A DNA stretch of 64,000 bases, taken from contig WPIO01000062.1 in NCBI GenBank assembly GCA_009760855.2, forward strand, positions 576,501 through 640,500, in the 5' to 3' direction. Positions 1-12,129 of this stretch are shown here, in pieces; position 1 is the first letter of the stretch; each line of letters starts with the position of its first letter. Origin of the DNA: Cristatella mucedo (Eukaryota; Bryozoa; Phylactolaemata; Cristatellidae). The translations under genes and the position numbers were made by a program. Below the pieces are notes generated by a model that saw only the letters and a program-made list of their open reading frames with translations, was not told where the DNA came from and searched no databases.

Positions 1-190
1 TCCTTTGCTCAACCGGCAACCATCCTAGCTCCTTCAGCAAAGGAGACACGTGCTCAAACCGCTGGGACTTGAAGACCAGCCTTGCAGCCACATTCATTGT
101 CCGCTGTAGTGGCATAATAGCTTTCTTTGGCAGCCCATCCAAAAGGGAATTGCAATAATCAAGCCACCTTCAAAATCTCATTCCGGTGCA
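1..190 (-). mobile_element. LINE-C fragment, C-terminal reverse transcriptase region
   Basis: Read on the minus strand, bases give a recognisable CR1/L2-type C-terminal stretch (MNVAARLVFKSQRFEHVSPL then LKELGWLPV). It continues off the window start. Same family as the copy at 10070-12125. Confidence 0.7.
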
Positions 191-435
191 CATTTTTCGC
201 AAATAAATATGGTTAGTCTGCTTGAGCACTCCTAAATTAATATGGTTTGCTGATTTGAGCACTCCAAAGAGTTAATTTGCGAACTCACTCAACTTTTCCT
301 ATTTAATTTGATGACTCTTCTTTTTTCAATCGTTATAAAATATTTTTTTGCTCGATCCTAAGAACCATCTTCAAAGCTTCTTGAGCCATTTTGAAGCTAA
401 GCTGTAAAATGCATCCGCTGTCTCTGATGGAACCC

Positions 436-525
436 GTTTTCAGCAAATGTAAAGCACCTAGAAAGAGATTAAGTTCTCTGAGGGCGCTTTATCGAGTGCA
501 TTATTATTATATTATTATTATTTGT
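436..525 (+). mobile_element. LINE-A 3' tail only
   Basis: Ends with the LINE-A hairpin core (cctagaaagagattaagttc) and then an ATT repeat. A severely 5'-truncated copy. Confidence 0.75.
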
Positions 526-529
526 ATAG

Positions 530-1180
530 TCTGTAAAAGATATAACGGCCGGTGTAAAGATGGACGGTTTAAACTACGTGAGAAAAGCGATAGCTGACGG
601 TGAATGAGCATAGAAAGTATAAGAAACGGCGTATTCGACCGAAGTGGGGTTTCAATTTATGAAGACTTCATTTGGCCTGTGTAAACGAACTTAGCTCAGC
701 GGTAGACAGTAGAAACTGCAACGCCGGTATCATTGACCCAACTGTCAATGGGATAATGAAACGCAGAGCGAAATCGGTTTTAATCCCGGGGTCCTTTTAT
801 CCGAAGGAACCGCCAATAAAGCAGATGTAGGAAAGATTTTAATCGGTAGTTTCTGCTTTTTAATTCTCGAATGGGTCACCATTTTCAGCGGAAAATGCGG
901 TTCTTTCAGAAAACAGCACAACGGATCAAAAGAAAAATCAAGGTCAGTACGAGGTCCAGTTGTTAACGGGGTACCGTGCCAAAGATTTTAAGAAGTAATC
1001 AAAATATTAATTTTTTGAAGCTTGCATATTAAAATATAAACTAGTTGTACACGAAATCACAAATTTTGGTGGTAAAATGGAGCTCTGGCGTCTACAGTAG
1101 TCGGAGAGAAGCGCTCGGAAGAGCTTAGCGGTCGCGCCCGACGAGAGTCGGATCCGGAAGTTCGGTCGCCATGGCGGCCT
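530..1180. other. Intergenic, no gene seen
   Basis: No conserved frame, RNA or clear repeat was recognised between the two LINE-A tails. Confidence 0.5.
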
Positions 1181-1183
1181 TTC

Positions 1184-1364
1184 ATAATAATAATAATGCA
1201 CTTGATAAAGCGCCCTCAGAGAACTTAATCTCTTTCTAGGTGCTTTACATTTGCTGCAAAGTGAAATGCAATTGAATGGTAAGTAAAATCATGCTTGAAA
1301 AACTAACAACATGAATAATATGGTTAGGGGTGACATGCACAGGGTCAGCATGCAAATGTGGTTC
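1184..1364 (-). mobile_element. LINE-A 3' end, minus strand
   Basis: Reverse copy of the LINE-A 3' UTR and hairpin tail with an (ATT)n end at 1186. It is cut off at its 5' side near 1364. Its partner on the + strand begins about 180 bases away. Confidence 0.8.
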
Positions 1365-1476
1365 ATTACCGCGTCATGGGCTCCGCGAGCGAGGCCGTCG
1401 GCAAGCGGATCTGACTCACCAGCACGCCGATCGAGTTCTAAATTTACAATCAGTAGTGCGAAATTTCGACATTTCG

Positions 1477-2118
1477 CTCGTCGAAGCTGCTGATCGGGTG
1501 CTCGCCCCGACCAAGGTCTGGTCGAGGTCTTGGGCTCAAGTAGGTTTTGTCGCTCACTTTTAGGCCCCTTCATTCTATGGCTCCAGCCTATCTGTTAGAT
1601 ATACTACCCCATCAGGCCAAGCATCGTACCACCCGCTTTTCGGAATCCAACAGTCTAGAAATACCTCATACAAAACTTAAATCCTTTGGAGACTGTGCAT
1701 TTAGTTCATATGCTCCCAAAGCCTGGAACTCCCTCCCGACCTGCGTCAGAAAATCCCCTGACCTGACCACATTTAAAAGGAACCTAAAAACACACCTATT
1801 TAGGACAGCATTTAGTGGGTCCCTGTGATTCGTCCTTGATGTGCTTATGCGTGCTGACACTGTGCATGCTGCCACTAACCACATTTGCATGCTGACCCTG
1901 TGCATGTCACCCCTAACCATATTATTCATTTCGTTTGTTTTTCAAGCATGATTTTACTTACCATTTAATTGCATTTCACTTTACAGCAAATGTAAAGCGC
2001 CTAGAGAGAGATTAAGTTCTCTGAGGGCGCTTTATCAAGTGAACTATTATTATTATTATTATTAAGCACCGAGGCACAAGTGATGCGCCTGAATAGAGAT
2101 TCTCTTAGGGTGCTACAC

Positions 2119-2135
<17 letters not shown>
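1477..2135 (+). mobile_element. SINE-B copy split by a LINE-A insertion
   Basis: A tRNA-like head (cgaccaaggtctggtcgag, ggctcaag) lies at 1477-1542 and the matching tail (caccgaggcac, gcgcctgaatagagatt) at 2066-2135. Placed together they follow the intact SINE-B at 59460-59590. The LINE-A piece between them is bordered by aag on both sides. Confidence 0.75.
1543..2065 (+). mobile_element. LINE-A 3' fragment (end of ORF2, 3' UTR, ATT tail)
   Basis: Encodes the LINE-A C-terminus ([28 protein letters not shown], stop at 1826-1828), then a 3' UTR, hairpin tail and (ATT)n. 5'-truncated; inserted into SINE-B. Confidence 0.9.

Positions 2136-2159
<24 letters not shown>
2126..2159. repeat. (AT)n microsatellite
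   Basis: Pure AT dinucleotides at the end of the SINE-B tail; probably grown from its AT-rich end. Confidence 0.9.
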
Positions 2160-2160
<1 letters not shown>

Positions 2161-2735
2161 GATCAAAGAATTTTGGAATGCACGATCGGTCGAATTTAAT
2201 TAAAACGATATTTCAAGAAGGTAGAGTAAAAGAATGCTTACGCTAATTTGAAATACTGCCTATTAAAAAAATATTCCAAATATATTCAGTGATGAGTAAA
2301 TGTGGATTAAATTGCACACATTTTTGTACATTTTAATCATACAAAATCGCATAAATAAAGACAGTCGGAGGCCACGGAATTGGCAGTGGCAGCGTTGGAG
2401 GCCAATCAGACGAGAACACGAAACAAAACTTTGAGTTCTGAGTACTTCGGCCAGGAAGGGTTACACATGAATGCCTCTACCGTATTTCTGCGAACACGAG
2501 ATCGGGTTTTATTTTATTTTTGCTCTAAAAGACACTTCATGCTAAAACAAATTTATCTTTTCATGTACAACAACATAAATTCATTTATTTACAGTAGTCT
2601 ACATTATTCGTGTGCAAAAACAATATAATCATGTAAAAAAATTCACTTTTATTCAAATAGTCTTGTTATTTTTTTATAGAACATCAGTCTTCTCCAAAAC
2701 CCGAATTCCGGCCTGAGTTTCTTGCAAACTCACTA
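2160..2735. other. AT-rich intergenic stretch
   Basis: No conserved frame or named repeat recognised. Confidence 0.5.
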
Positions 2736-3720
2736 TCTTTAGAACCGCAAGCCCCGATCTCTCTTGTCCATCAACAGAGCTCTCCTAAATGAGCACTTAC
2801 AGTACTCTGCTTGAAGTGCACTGTAAACATGGCTATCAGCGATGCTATTCAAAAAATCTTTCACCCAAGTTATGACCTCTTGCAGGCTAGGCTTTACATA
2901 GCTTCTACGGAGATTTCTGTGCATTCTATTTTCAACATAGCCATTGGTTTTCATGCGCGAATTGTTCTTGAACGACTTGTTTATTGCAATGTCAAGAATC
3001 TGGAGATGGGCAGTCATGCATTCGGGGACTCATTATTTGATCCATTCTCCTCACAACAGGAAGGTTCTTCTTGTCTTTAGCGTGGTGAGTTCAGGGTGAA
3101 TTCCAAACTAGCAGACTTCTTTGGCCACCTTGCAAAACAAAAGGGAGCATTAAATTGACCCACTCCCTTTCAATAGCTTGTGCAGATCAGGATTTTTTGG
3201 TTTCAAGAACATTAATACTCGAAACACGTTCAATATTATCTTTTCCACTTTTAGAAATGATTAAAAGAAGCGTTTTCTTCTATCAAGAAAACTTGCCAAA
3301 ATCGCGGTACATGTGCACTTTCTCAACTCACGGAGAGAGCCTAGACTGACGTACCACTCGTCCGATCAGTTTTTTGTTTGAGATCATTAGCCCATACACA
3401 CTGCGATTTCGTTCATAGCAATCGTCTTGGAGAGTTGGCATTTATTAAATTCTGTGCCACCAGCTAAGGATTTGAATGTAGCTGCATGTTTGATAACTTT
3501 AGTATCTTACAGGATATATGGGCTGTCAATCTTTTCGGAGACAATTAATATCGTTGACGAAAGCCACGCAGCCAATTTGTTGATGCTTTGAATTCTTTTG
3601 GGGACATGTCTAATTGTGGCCCCATCGCAAGGGCAAATGCTCGAATTAAAGCTTTAGCGTACAATCAATCAATGCATTCGCTCTCCTGTCTGCAATCCAT
3701 TCCCAGACGATGTCTCCCCG
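2700..3720 (-). mobile_element. Decayed pogo/Tigger-like DNA transposon (CENPB and DDE remains)
   Basis: On the minus strand, 3545-3700 gives ALAMGPQLDMSPKEFKASTN followed by WLRGFRQRY, the CENPB-type HTH domain. Bases 2739-3017 give MTAHLQILDIAINKSFKNN and a WVKDFLNSIADS segment like the C-terminal DDE region of pogo transposases. The order is right for one transposase of the pogo branch (Tc1/mariner superfamily). Stops and frame changes in between show it is dead. Terminal inverted repeats were not located. Confidence 0.65.
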
Positions 3721-3729
3721 TTCGGGAAA

Positions 3730-5575
3730 TAATGGTTGCCGATCTGATCCACACCCGTGCTTCTCAGCATTTCCCCTTTTGCACCTACCGTTGAATACGG
3801 TTGCTGTACTCTGCTCACCGCGCCCTGACTATTCGCAGCTCCAACTTCTTTTCTTTTCTCGAAGCCTCGCGATTCTTGCCCCGAGAGTCCTCCATGGTTC
3901 CGTTCTTTTACTCAACATATATAGCTCAATCTTTTGGCATACAATATCAAAATATTTTTCAAAATATTGCTTCATTTCGATCTACAATTAAATCAATTGT
4001 TGTTTAAAGACTTATGAGACAGAAGTGGCAACAAAAATGATTACATTGTGCGAAACTGAGAATTCTTGCGAGAATTTGAACGAAATGATGTTCTATTTAC
4101 ACTCAATGAGCAATCGCCGAGCTCATGTCAAAGAAGCACTATAATTGTGCGATATAAATTCTCTTTATCTCTGGTCTTGCCTCCTACATAAAAGTAATCT
4201 TGCCGGTCTGGCCCCCCTGGATGAAAATCCTGGCTTCGCCTCTGCCTTGTTCACTTTCTCTTTCGTAACTTGGATGGGGTTTTGACGGCACTTGTGCACA
4301 GAAAAGTCATCACGTACATTTGTTGTTCCTCAAATATAATAACACCGATATATCAAGCTTTGATCCGATTTATATTTTAAAATATTTTCTCGATGCCATT
4401 GCAACTTGTTCCAAATTCCCAACTGATTGCTGCACTCGTTTGCTATCCGTGCACGTCTTAATTCAAACGCCAGGGAAATAATCCGGGTGTATCACATTTC
4501 CCGTGATGGTAAGGGTCAGCTTGCCGAACTAAGATTAGGCTTGCTCTCTTCAGAAGATTAGGCTTGTTCTCTTCAGAATGTTTATCTGAGATTGTTCAAT
4601 CAGGTCAGCGTCAGATGGCTGGCCTGTACGTATTAGTTTCCGCTGGAGGACTGCGACTTTCCTAGGCTCCAGAGAATTCTAGAAGCTTCGGAGGCAGCTT
4701 CTTCTTCGCAGCGTCTACCTTGAGCTACTCTCGGTGCGATTGAGTGGAGCTGTCACCAAAGAAGCACTATCAACAAATGCGTACCATAGAAGTCTTCTCC
4801 AGGTATCACGCTGCACACCAGAATGGCACGGTGCGGTGTTGCCTTTTTTAAGCATCGTTGCTGGTACTTGAGAGAGCTGAAAGTCGCGACTCGTGTCCAG
4901 CTTAGCCGTGTCGCTACAAAAAAGCTACGAATAGTTCGGGCTGACTTAGTCTATGACAGCCGAGCTTGCAACTGACCGGTGCCTTGTTGGACAAGTACAT
5001 ATTAGACCAGACGAGAATTCCGAGAGACCAAATACTTTTCATTTCAACGTTGTCAATGTGGTACGCGAAGTGTTTTTTCGTAGCCTGGCGCAGCCGCGCC
5101 GCAGACACGCTGTGAAGTCAGCTAGAGGTCACCGATGCGTTCACTCGTGGAATGCCGGGCAAGAAAAGAAAAGCAGCTGATGTGAGATGCAAAGAGAAGC
5201 GGAGCGCAGACGCGAAAGGTTGTCGCTATTTTTTGTTCCATTTATGTATGAACGGCATGCAAATGGCTATTATTCCATTACAATTTCGCTTCCGTGACCA
5301 GAGCAGCGGTATTCTGAGTTTTCTCATTAAAACACGAGCAGCATAGCTGATATTTCCAACGGTACCGCTGACAGCTGTATGAGTTTTTTCTCCACATAAG
5401 ATCAGTAAAAATGAATCAAAATTAACAAATGTATGTTAAAAGTAAGAAAAAATTACCACATAGAAGTATGTGTAGGTTATTTTTCGATTTATGATAACAA
5501 CCTGAACCACGCTCACTAACCAGCATTCAAATTTAGTTTATCATTAAATTATCTTACTTGGTTAGAATATTCTTG
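3730..5575. other. Intergenic, no gene seen
   Basis: Contains a 23-base direct duplication (4531-4576, aagattaggcttg...ctcttcag) and a short stretch near 4195-4250 resembling a transposon end. No gene recognised. Confidence 0.45.
4531..4576. repeat. Tandem duplication, 23-bp unit, two copies
   Basis: Two copies that differ at one base (ctc against ttc). Confidence 0.9.
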
Positions 5576-5578
5576 TTA

Positions 5579-5690
5579 CCGTATTTCTCCGAAAATAAGA
5601 CCTAACCAGAAAGTAAGCCATACCATGATATTTCAGGATGCTTGTAATACAAACCCTGCCCCAAAATGAGCCCCTGGTTAATAACAAATT
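5579..5690 (+). mobile_element. MITE-like DNA transposon fragment
   Basis: Starts ccgtatttctccgaaaataa and continues with gacctaac and later ccctgccccaaaatgagccc, a terminal sequence I recall from dispersed nonautonomous DNA transposons in several animals. The superfamily is not certain. Confidence 0.45.
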
Positions 5691-5802
5691 GAGTAATGAT
5701 TATTATTGATGATATTACTTCAAAGTTTCCAGGACACTAAATATTTCTTTGAAGTTCTTTGCACGACGCTCATATTGAAAGACGTATGCCATTTTATTTG
5801 TG

Positions 5803-5972
5803 ATATGTCTGGTATTATTCCAGAGGTAAGGTGTTCCTTACTTCACGATCAATGAGTTCGATCATGGATTCGAGTTCTGCAGCGGGCGATTTTTATCGTC
5901 CGCTTCAAGCGGTGGTGATAGCCGTTAAGGCTCTCCTGACGCTATATAAATGAGGTTTTTAAATCAGCTAAT
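5803..5972 (+). mobile_element. SINE-A copy (tRNA-derived, old)
   Basis: B-box-like ggattcgagttc, then the SINE-A body (agcggtggtgatagccgtta, aggctc) and end (aaatcagcta). The head is diverged. Confidence 0.7.
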
Positions 5973-5974
5973 GC

Positions 5975-7550
5975 TATGCTGCTCGGTGGTGGTTATACAA
6001 TCAAGAATGTCCAATTGCCGAAAAAAAACTTTCCCCTCTGACCTCTGCGCCTACCAATCCTCATGTCCTCACTAGAATGATCTAGTTCTTCTCCACCAAA
6101 CTGGCTCCTTCCTGTCCGTTTCGCCAACCGTTGGCAACAAAGCAACCAAAGAGAACGATTGACTACAAACAAAGCAGGCATTTAATAGGCAAACCAATTT
6201 AAAAATGCTTCCCTATCAACTGCCCGTACTCTTACGTTCAGCAGACTATGCCAGCCGCCCCCCCACGCACCCACCAACATCTCTTTCAAGCAACTGCCGC
6301 TGGCCTGACTGGTTTTATTTTGTAAAATATATTGTCTACGATCCTTCACCCAAACATAGTTCTGGAAGGTTATCTAATATAATGATAATAGATAGTTCTT
6401 ACGGAGCATGAGCGAAGCGAATCCCGACCCAAGTTCGGACCGCTTGCAGCAAGAAACGAAGTCAGAGCTCCGAGTTAATAACAAGTAAAGTATCGTGCTT
6501 AGACAGGCATGCAAAGCGCACAAGTATCGTAGATAGACAAGCATGCACAAGAATTCAGTAAGACAATCAGGATCGCTGGTTAGTAGGACCCCTGGTTGGC
6601 AGAAGCTCTGGATAGTATGATCCCTTGTTCGTAACATGCATTGAGCCTTGCGGTGACATTGAGTATGCCAAGCAAGCAGGAAGAGGAAAGAGTCGAACCG
6701 AGGCGCAGAGAAACTCGAGTGGAACGGCTGCGTCTTTAGTGTCCCTAGAGTGGCGTAATGTCATTGCATGTGACTGTGACTTCACCAGAAGGAAGTTTCA
6801 GACTGTTGGCACATACGAACCGTAGGCTCGATCGTCGCCGAAACATTTCAATTTAGTGCGAGGAGTTTAGGCAAGACGACTGGCAGCTGAGGAGCTGGTT
6901 CCCGAGAGCGCTCTGGGTGGAGGAGCAAGATGGCTGAAAAGGTGGGCAAGGACAAGCGATTCAAGCGACCGGTAAGCCAGACAGACGATCTCGAAGCGCA
7001 GTCGATAAAGAGCATCGGTTCGGACGTTCTGAATGAATGGAATTGCTCTAATGTTGACGCATAGTCCCAGAGCGTGAATTAGTTTGACTGCCACATTCTT
7101 GTCTAAGCAGGCCCCGACTTTAGTAATGTTCATTAGCTAAACGTAGGTCGACTTGACAGTGGAGGCAGCACTCGCACAACGCGGCAGACGTCTCTCAGGG
7201 TATGATGCTGGCGAAGGGTAAGCTCTTCCAACTTGAGGATGACACTATAATTTCCCATCCTCCCGAATAAAGTTGGTTTTATCATCCTTAATGTTCGGGA
7301 AGTTAGTATCCCAGCTAAAATTGCTTCGTTTTTAAGAGAATGACCAACTTCTGCAAAGGGCATAAATGCACATAGCACTCGGGAATTTTACCGCTCTAGC
7401 CGACAGCTTTAAACCGTAAAATCTATACCCTAAACATTAAAACTCTAAACTACGATCCCAAGACAGCATACAAACTATAAACACAAAGCTCCAGATCATA
7501 TCCCTAAAGCCTAAACCTTAAAATGAAAAGATATCTCAAAACTTAATCTT
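5975..7550. other. Intergenic, no gene seen
   Basis: No conserved coding signal. Near 7400-7500 there are scattered ccctaaac/ctctaaac words, too irregular to call telomere repeat. Confidence 0.45.
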
Positions 7551-7551
7551 G

Positions 7552-7636
<85 letters not shown>

Positions 7637-7692
7637 TGTGTGTGTCTGTGTCTGTGTCTGTGCCTGTGTCTGTGTCTGTGTGTCTGTCTGTT
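7551..7692. repeat. (TG)n microsatellite
   Basis: About 70 bases of pure TG followed by variant TGTC/TGCC units. All long open frames here are Cys-Val or Thr-His dipeptide artefacts. Confidence 0.97.
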
Positions 7693-7699
7693 TGCGTGC

Positions 7700-8425
7700 A
7701 TTGCAATTTATACACGCATATAAAATCATGAGACTGTCGTTATTACTGCTATGGGCCTATTGGCCATAGCAGGATCCGTATCAGAATTCACATGCAGTCG
7801 TTCCTCGCCACTCCGCGCCTCGACTTTCGTTGCTTCCCTCTATTACGGTTTTTCAAATATATTCATTAAAAAGTTGATCGAAATAGTGAAAATGATACAG
7901 CTCGCGCTCGGTTGTCTGAGTCAGTTATACACCTCCGTATTACAATTACAATTTCAATGATTGCACTTATGGACTGTGGGCCTGAGACAAAGTAGAGGAC
8001 ATGATTGGCGAATGGGACCCACAAATAATGCGCAAATTGCGGTTTTCGGAATGCTCTCGATGTAGCGATGGTGCCCTACACAAGCTTTCTTTTGCATATG
8101 TAAAAACAGCGCCAGCAATTGCCTAGCACGATGTTCTTCGGCCGCCCATCCAGACACCCGCTGCCTACGCCTTGTACTCTATCGGCGGAAGGAGACGATG
8201 ACGCACTTGCTGAAAATACTGCACCGCCTAAAGATTTCCCAACTGAAGTCGTGCCTTCAGAGGAACAATAATCTTGAACTTATTTGCTATGCAGTACATT
8301 TCTTTATCTTCGTCGCTTCATCATCGAACAAATTGCACTATTTTCATTGGCTAGTGGTTGTGTGCAAGAACTGTGCTTGTGTGTAATTTAATGTACAGCA
8401 TAATTGTACGTCTAATATATCGTAT
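7700..8425. other. Intergenic, no gene seen
   Basis: No conserved frame or named repeat recognised between the TG run and the pogo-like end. Confidence 0.4.
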
Positions 8426-8429
8426 TTTC

Positions 8430-8668
8430 TCTTATTTTGTCTATTAGGTTGGGTAATTAGAGCGTAATTGTGACTAAAGGGGTGTTATTTCATGTTCAGA
8501 GGGCTCTATTAAGATTAAAAGCCGTATTTAGAGGGTTGTGAACAAGTTTTCTATGCTCTAACCGCAAAAATATTCGAGTTATAAATAAAGAATTTGACTT
8601 CATGGAAATTCAGTTATCGCGGTAGAGTCTGGAACAGATTAACCGCGATAAACGAGGGGCGACTGTAA
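8430..8668 (-). mobile_element. Pogo/Tigger-like terminal region (nonautonomous fragment)
   Basis: On the minus strand it begins tacagtcgcccctcgtttat followed by cgcggtta, the kind of terminal inverted repeat found at pogo/Tigger ends. The following bases show no open frame. The partner end was not found. Confidence 0.5.
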
Positions 8669-8669
8669 A

Positions 8670-9480
8670 TGCATCTGCATATTACTTGTGTGACAGATTA
8701 TTACGTAATGGGATCAGAATTGGTACGTCTATTGAAGTTTTTCGGAAGTCTTTCGAAAATCTCCGGATACTGGATATCCTTTTGAAGCTCTCCTCGTGGA
8801 ATTTTTGAAAAAAATGCAGGTTCATTATATCACTACTGGCTTGAGCCCGTAAAAAAATCCCGTAAAAGTCCAGCTTTGCTCTGGAAGGCGGGCTTAAGGG
8901 ACCGCTTACCTAGCTGGTGAGCCCACCCCATACTGACTGCTAAACTTACAGTTCGTATTGAATGTATCAAAATCTGAATGGGAAAAATAATAAAAATTTA
9001 TTTCAAATTATATTTAATTTTTTTAATAAACGAGCATAAATCAAATTTTATGAAATTTGTTCCTCAATGATGAGTGGCGAATTAGCAATTAGTTAAGTAC
9101 ATAGAACGCACATACTTGTTCACTGGCGTAGTGAGACCTTTCGGCGCCCAGGGACAAAGCTATAAATTGTGCCCCTTCCCTTGTCAAAAATTGCTGCAAA
9201 ATAGCTCCACCACAGAAGCGATGCAAAAAACAGTCTAGCAGGCTTATCTAATCGAGAAAGTTGTATTAACTTTAGTAAAGGTTCAAGGTAGCTATCGCGG
9301 CTTTGACTTAAGAGTGTTTCTGGCCTTGAACGGGGCAAAATGGTCCATTCCACTTCGAAAGTCAAAATTTTCTAGTGTTTTTTCTCTATGCTTAATAAAG
9401 CGAAATTTGAGAGTCTGTCTTACCCCATCAATGTCTGAACCGCAGATGCCTCAAGGTATAAATAAATAGAAATAAATAAA
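8670..9480. other. Intergenic, no gene seen
   Basis: AT-rich; no conserved frame or named repeat recognised. Confidence 0.45.
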
Positions 9481-9481
9481 C

Positions 9482-9652
9482 ACTAGCTGATTTAGCGGCC
9501 TCTTTTGTATAGTAACAGATGAGCCTTAATCACTTTGTCACCGCCGCTTGCAGTGGCGATAAAGTATCACCCACCGTAGGATTCGAACCCACGACCTCGG
9601 GAGCGAGGTCGTGAAAAGCAACCGCCTTACCCAGTGTGCCATCACGGCTCTG
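9482..9652 (-). mobile_element. SINE-A copy (tRNA-derived), well preserved
   Basis: On the minus strand: gagccgtgatggcacactgg (A-box region), a perfect cgacctcg/cgaggtcg arm, gggttcgaatcc (B box), the body, and tail caaaagaggccgctaaatca. About 170 bases. Confidence 0.88.
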
Positions 9653-9654
9653 AA

Positions 9655-10068
9655 AGGTGGCCCGAGAATGCCGGCATCGCCGCCGCTTAGTCTGTGCCGG
9701 AGCAGCGCGCGTGCCTGTAAATGCGGCTATCGAAGTCACGAAATGCTTGCTGCTGCGTTTGCTGAGCGCTGTGCTTGCGGCCTATTTCTACCCATTCCCA
9801 GGTTCGCAGCCATATGAAGTTCTAGCAAATCAATGTCTGACTTAAACTGTGTAATGTAGCGCATTTACGTCAGTAATTCTACAGAGCCACAAAGATTGTG
9901 TGAGTGTTACTAAGGAGAGTTTTGTTTAGCGAACTCGCAGCCTAAGCGGCTTTTGGTACGCATTCGGTAGCCAAGACTCTTTTTCTTCTCACTTTTGATC
10001 AATTTCATCTCACGCATCGTCTCATTTCATCTCAATTTCATCTCACGCAACAAAGAGAAAGTGGGATG
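9655..10068. other. Intergenic, no gene seen
   Basis: No conserved frame; includes short tttcatctca direct repeats near 10000-10045. Confidence 0.45.
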
Positions 10069-10069
10069 C

Positions 10070-12125
10070 ATAACAGAGTCAGGGGAGCAGTTAAGGTAGT
10101 GATTAATATGGAAGTAGCAGCTCAGGACGTCTGGAAAGCATTGCCATACTCGGCTGCAGAAGAGTAGCTGTCGTTGCGTAAGAATTTTGGAAGTTAATTA
10201 CACAGTCCAGGACATGCAGAGCAAAAGCTTCTGTTTCCAATGGTCTGTAAGCGGAGGAATGGAACAGGTAATTTATTGTCAATTCAGGAACTGAGGGCAC
10301 AAACAGGCTGTAACTGGTGCAGCCGTTCAGCTAGGTATGGAGGAGCCAAGCCGTGGCAGGCCTTGCGGGTCAGCGTAAGACTTTTGTTCTGTATCTATTG
10401 ATCATCTAGCAGCCAACCTAGCTCTTTTAGCAAAAGAGAATGTGGTCAAATATGCGGGATTTTCAAGCCAGCCTTGCAGCCGTATTCATAGCCAGCTGCA
10501 GTGGCATAGCGGCTTTTCTCGCGAGCCAAAAGAAATTAAAAATAATCTATCCAAGACAGAACTGAGGAGCTAGTAAAATGTTTTGAATTCAACCATGAAA
10601 GATAGTTCAAATTCTCAGATAAGGCTCGGACGTGATGACTAGCTGTGGAAGCAGTCTTCTTCCCTGATACATGGCAGCAGCAAATATGTGCATCGTACAA
10701 GTAGGACATGTAATTTAGAGGACTAGCAGTCTTCTTTGATTCTATGAATTACAGGATGAGGTCACTTGTGGCCTTTTTGAATGTAGGCATTGAGCTGCTG
10801 CACGAAATTGAAGTTCGGGAGTCCATATGGAATACTGCGATCCCTGGGGACAGACTCTCTGATCTTGTCTATTTTTTCATGACAAAAAGGCGATCCGATA
10901 GATCAGCACAAGAAACTCTAGGTAAAGAGCTAATCTTGGAGCGATTCATGAGATGGTAAGTCGTCGACATCAGCACTCTTTGATTGTGCATCTGTGATTC
11001 AGCAGTAATTTTATAGAAGCTAGTTGGTCTTTGCTAGGATCGATTGGTATGATCAACAGTAGTCCTCGTATGCCTGTCGATGGGCAGTCAGTCCTGACCT
11101 TTTTATACGCTTTTTCAAGCTTTGGCTTAGTAGGACAAGCTGTTTTAATGTCTGCGGTAAACTGTAGGCCGTGTGGGCGAGGGCGCTCAGTACGCTTAGC
11201 CATGTACCAACTCGTCGAGGATGTCAACTAGTGTCGTTTTGTAACATTATGTATTTTCATTATGTATTTTCATTATACATTTTGTAACATTATAACAATG
11301 ATGACAGGTTGGAAAGGGGATTGATCAGAAGGGTTGATAAATGGACAGTATCGACGTTAAGAGTCTTAAGGTTATGCGAATCACAGATGATTTGATGCAC
11401 CTACTGTAGACTGAATGAGATCCGCATGTGGTCTTATTAGGAGAATTTCTTAGTAATAGGAAATGATAGCACACAGTTGTGGGAGAAGAATATTTTATCG
11501 AGTGTGTAAACTTGTGGGAGTAGGGTCATGCACATGAGCCACAGGAAATGAGTCAGTCAATGCACGAAATTCGGCACTTAAGGCGTCAGTTAATTGTCAA
11601 AATGAATGCTAAAATCTCCCATAACGTGGAAAGATCGAGTTCTTGCACATAAAAGCGAAAGGAGTTCATAGAAATCTGAGAAAAAGTAGGACTTAGTTTT
11701 TGGGGGCTGCAGATTACTGCCACCACTGGCAGCATGATGTCGTAAAGACTCGAAACAAGAGTTTCCAAAGACTGCTTCCAGGGGACTACAAATAGTTTGA
11801 AATTAAAGTAGACACGTGCTATAACAACGATTCATTGATTTACGGGTATGAAAGAAGGAAAAGCCTGTTGGAGTAGGGTCAGTTATGGTTGAATGGTTAG
11901 CGGATGTCAGCCAGGTCTCGGTCAAGGCGAACAGTTTGAGATCGCCTTCAAATCTTATGTCATGTATTATTAAGGGTTTATTGCGCATTGAGCGAGTATT
12001 CCAAAGACATTTATTAAGATGGGAAGCCGGGATTATAGTAGGCCTGATGACCACGGCCACCCTATGAACAACAAGTTTTAAGTTCATATTCGTATGAAGC
12101 TCTCTCATTTTAATGTTTAATTTTA
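10070..12125 (-). mobile_element. LINE-C copy with endonuclease start and reverse transcriptase end
   Basis: Minus strand from 12108: NTRSMRNKPL and LFALTETWLTSANHST are the start of an APE-type endonuclease of CR1/L2-like LINEs. Near 10440-10560, MPLQLAMNTAARLA and LKELGW match the LINE-C C-terminal region at 1-190. At about 2 kb it is shorter than a full element, with most of the central reverse transcriptase missing or unrecognisable. Confidence 0.7.
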
Positions 12126-12129
12126 ACTA

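Noticed and set aside
4195-4250. Possible end of a DNA transposon (ggcgaagccaggatttt on minus)
   Set aside because: Only a short resemblance, with no second end or internal match.
7400-7530. ccctaaac and ctctaaac words suggesting telomere repeat
   Set aside because: Irregular spacing and few matches; not a tandem array.
7511-7769. Frames of Cys-Val and Thr-His repeats
   Set aside because: Translation of the TG microsatellite.
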